A stretch of 32,529 nt of DNA from CAZAPZ01 sp964487285 (GTDB lineage: Bacteria > Campylobacterota_A > Desulfurellia > JAADFJ01): the NCBI GenBank assembly GCA_964487285.1, contig CAZAPZ010000005.1:1-32529 (forward strand), given 5' to 3'. Each line of letters begins with the position of its first letter. Within the stretch, counting starts at the first letter, position 1. The position numbers and the translations under genes were made by a program. Under the pieces are notes generated by a model. That model saw only the letters and a list, made by a program, of their open reading frames with translations, was not told the origin of the DNA and did no database searches. Positions 31,501 through 32,529 of the stretch are shown here, one piece after another.

Positions 31501-32302
31501 GATTCGTATTTTCAATTTTCGTAACAAGGCTTATATTTGATCCGGGACCAGTAATCCAATCTGAAACATATCCGCCGTCTTTATCATTTCTTCCTCCACC
31601 TTCGAATTTATCTCCATAATTAAAAAACATCAGTCCAAATCTCACCTTATCCCATGTTTGTTGCACAACTCCGGTTTGTTCTTCTGATACTTTAACTTTT
31701 ATATGGTAAGGGCGATCATAATACCAAAATTTGTTACCTTGCCAATATCCCACATAAAAGTTACCATTATAAACAAAAAAGTCTTGTTGACCGGTATATA
31801 GAGTATATGGAGTAATGTTAGAATATCTCTTGGCGTAATCTCTATCCGGAGTTTCTGCTCCTATAAGATATTGGGCTGAAGTTGGATTTGCCCTATTAAT
31901 CTCTTTGCCTCCAACCAGTACCTTTCTTACCACATCAACTCTTCTCATCGTAAGCCAGTTTAAAAAGTTTCCATCCCATGATCCATTAGAGTTCTCATAA
32001 AAATATCCTCCACTATTGGTAGAATAGGAATATTTTTTTTGAGAATTAAAGTAACCGTAATATACAGTAGAAGGGCTGAAACTTTGATCTGGATTTTTAG
32101 GATCGTTGCCCGTACCTGTCGTTTTATATGCAAAATCATACATACTTCCTGAATTATCCAGAATGATCAGAACATTAGGTATAACAGATTGCGTTACAAA
32201 CGGAGGAGCAGCGCAATAGCTCGACATTGCTGCAAACGAAGATGACCCGGATATAAAAGAGATAGAAAATACGATACCGATAAAAAATAATATCTTTCTC
32301 AT
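28544..32302 (-). CDS. pilY1: PilY1-like type IV pilus tip/assembly protein with vWA domain
   Basis: 1252-aa exported protein. A signal peptide covers about 1-24. A von Willebrand A-type domain follows with the metal-ion-dependent adhesion motif DNSGSM (Asp49, Ser51, Ser53) in VLIILDNSGSMYDF and FDIILTDGEST near residue 315. PilY1 signatures are GNFLNWLTMRRVDVVRKVL after the adhesion motif and, in the second half, VVVGANDGMLHAFKLG, LWAYIPENILPYL, YYVDLTPTIVDASVY and TILIGGLRLGGACG of the C-terminal beta-propeller. Two copies of DQNGNGIPD (about 425-433 and 439-447) and DADGNGAKD (near 568) look like calcium-binding loops. PilY1 proteins sit at the pilus tip and affect adhesion, twitching and surface sensing. 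The ATG overlaps the stop of an upstream gene. Confidence 0.92.
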   Translation of the reverse strand: MRKILFFIGIVFSISFISGSSSFAAMSSYCAAPPFVTQSVIPNVLIILDNSGSMYDFAYKTTGTGNDPKNPDQSFSPSTVYYGYFNSQKKYSYSTNSGGYFYENSNGSWDGNFLNWLTMRRVDVVRKVLVGGKEINRANPTSAQYLIGAETPDRDYAKRYSNITPYTLYTGQQDFFVYNGNFYVGYWQGNKFWYYDRPYHIKVKVSEEQTGVVQQTWDKVRFGLMFFNYGDKFEGGGRNDKDGGYVSDWITGPGSNISLVTKIENTNPSTWTPLAESLYEATRYFGIKASAYQKSNYSAHDPIQYRCQKNFDIILTDGESTKDENLPGGYWGSSLTNVSDGFNVKTWMDKIAANEGYSSQWKKHANDMQGTYYLEGVAYWAHMSDLRSDFTGKQNLTTYTVLAFNNSPIAQDILKKTAKYGGFIDQNGNGIPDLESEWDQNGNGIPDNYFKASDGYQLKISLESAISNILKRASSGSAASVVSTSGKAGANIVQALFFPKKVFSSGTEISWAGDLKNFWYYLGPFAQNIREDNYTSTADTSGPTLDLAKDYIMEFNSSDPSKVNLFADADGNGAKDSSTPIATISINDTIPVWDAGNQLFKQSAASRDIFTATGGGSTSAPFTSTPFTSNFALKLEPYLDTSSSTSAADLINYIRGDDSSGFRSRTVTMDGQTGVYKLGDIIYSTPKIVSSIPVGSYYKDYGDQTYKDFIDSAAYKDRMGIVVVGANDGMLHAFKLGRPTVLYGQGSKIFTLNRYESGGTSGKPTLGKPLGSELWAYIPENILPYLKYYADPNYCHLYYVDLTPTIVDASVYNSSNTSYNNVADDIKTKDSWRTILIGGLRLGGACGASNSSSPAIHPPALSSPAAGVGRSSYFALDITNTEHPKLLWEFTDNNLAFSTTGPAIIHIPAKKTVDGNPVDDNTKNGNWYVVFASGPDKYNGTIHQPLFLYALDLGTGKLERKWQLSGSNCTGSSSLTCDTTVTGNYDAFAGRLTNGVIDLGVNYSDDALYFGYNYKQGSNWDGGVLRLVTDDKTPTNWQISKLIGGIGPVTASTSVLQDKTNNKLWVFAGTGRYFTATDDSDAQRDLYGVIDPCYNGSGYNNSCSPISGSGSLTDVTSDPAAANITNGWYINLDPATSSANSERMISDPTVSSNGTVFFATTAPTSDICSYGGNSRVYELNYSNGGAVSELSPVLIQTSTGAITRVNKSYFSGPGSEGGRRSGLIPGVTSPGPTVVSIGSPHPINRFIHWYER
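30962..31030 (-). repeat. 42-bp-period duplication in pilY1 encoding DQNGNGIPD
   Basis: Identical 27-bp stretches occupy 30962-30988 and 31004-31030, offset by 42 bp (14 codons). Each encodes DQNGNGIPD, a calcium-binding loop of the DxNxNGxxD type. The exact DNA identity suggests a recent tandem duplication. Confidence 0.9.
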
Positions 32303-32529
32303 TGTGGTCTCTTTACTATTTCAATGCTTTTGACAATATTACTGCCTGGAATTATTTCTAAAATAACGAGATATCCTTTTCTCAACAAATTGGACAATTT
32401 TCTTATTTCTATGATTTTCTTTCTACCATTGGGTGATTGGGCAATGCGATATAAACGATGATTGTATAGCTTGGTTTCATTGTTTATTATATAATTCTGC
32501 TTCGAATTCGTATATCTGTCAAATATTAA
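32299..32529 (-). CDS. 3' end of an unrecognised gene upstream of pilY1 (partial)
   Basis: Read on the minus strand, an open frame runs without a stop from the window edge (32529) to TGA at 32301-32299, giving 76 residues. The stop overlaps the pilY1 ATG as ATGA, the same coupling seen at many junctions in this window. The protein fragment is basic and rich in Ile and Leu (GRKKIIEIRKLSNLLRKGYL, then VILEIIPGSNIV). I do not recognise it. In other genomes the genes before pilY1 encode minor pilins or pilus assembly proteins (PilV, PilW, PilX), so such a role is likely but not shown by the sequence. Confidence 0.6.
   Translation of the reverse strand, partial: LIFDRYTNSKQNYIINNETKLYNHRLYRIAQSPNGRKKIIEIRKLSNLLRKGYLVILEIIPGSNIVKSIEIVKRPQ

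Overview
The window is 32.5 kb of AT-rich, gene-dense DNA from a Gram-negative bacterium. It carries lptB (LPS export), an RlpA-type lipoprotein, sigma-54, Min division genes, a PilY1-type pilus tip protein, RNase Y and a split, archaeal/Thermotoga-style glutamate synthase. RNase Y together with sigma-54, PilY1 and an F0 cluster lacking F1 genes fits a deltaproteobacterium-like lineage (Desulfobacterota or a neighbouring phylum). This is inference from gene content; the sequence alone does not fix the taxon. Most of the window is core housekeeping DNA. Genes are packed with ATGA/TAATG overlaps, and TTG and GTG starts are common.

Layout. (1) 1-3455, plus: the end of a glutamate synthase operon: ferredoxin subunit (5' cut), FAD-dependent oxidoreductase, class II glutamine amidotransferase and GXGXG-domain protein. 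(2) 3456-3956: 500 bp noncoding, with a promoter and a long untranslated stretch before fthC that is a 6S RNA candidate by position only. (3) 3957-9162, plus: fthC, rny, a histidine phosphatase, an orphan PAS histidine kinase, a PlsC acyltransferase and an RlpA lipoprotein. (4) 9163-9895: two structured inverted-repeat elements and tRNA-Ser(GGA) on the minus strand. (5) 9896-14691, plus: trxA, a membrane-anchored thioredoxin-fold protein, trxB, hemL, then atpZ-atpI-atpB-atpE. (6) 14692-15084: noncoding. (7) 15085-22373, plus: lptB (no canonical start codon), rpoN, an amidase, an HlyD-like membrane protein, ispE, tRNA-Gln(TTG), prs, rplY and pth. (8) 22554-24240, minus: minC-minD-minE. It diverges from queE, an unknown 164-aa gene and an EF-G-like GTPase (24305-27438, plus). 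(9) 27561-28253, plus: an AbrB/PIN toxin-antitoxin pair with a palindromic operator. (10) 28544-32529, minus: a 1252-aa PilY1-like protein, preceded by the 3' end of a translationally coupled gene that runs off the window.

How the genes work together: the first block feeds reduced carriers to glutamate synthesis. The thioredoxin block couples NADPH to thiol redox. hemL starts tetrapyrrole synthesis. The F0 cluster supplies the membrane part of ATP synthase. lptB, the amidase, RlpA and the HlyD-like protein concern the envelope. prs-rplY-pth and rny concern nucleotide supply, translation and RNA decay.

I found no CRISPR array, prophage or complete insertion sequence, and no clearly new multi-gene system. 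The most interesting signals are regulatory. The minC/queE intergenic region has two back-to-back promoters sharing one palindromic -35 hexamer, and both genes look leaderless. lptB apparently starts at ATA. A nested GC-rich inverted repeat lies at 9318-9417. The PIN toxin has Gln where the family has a metal-binding Glu.
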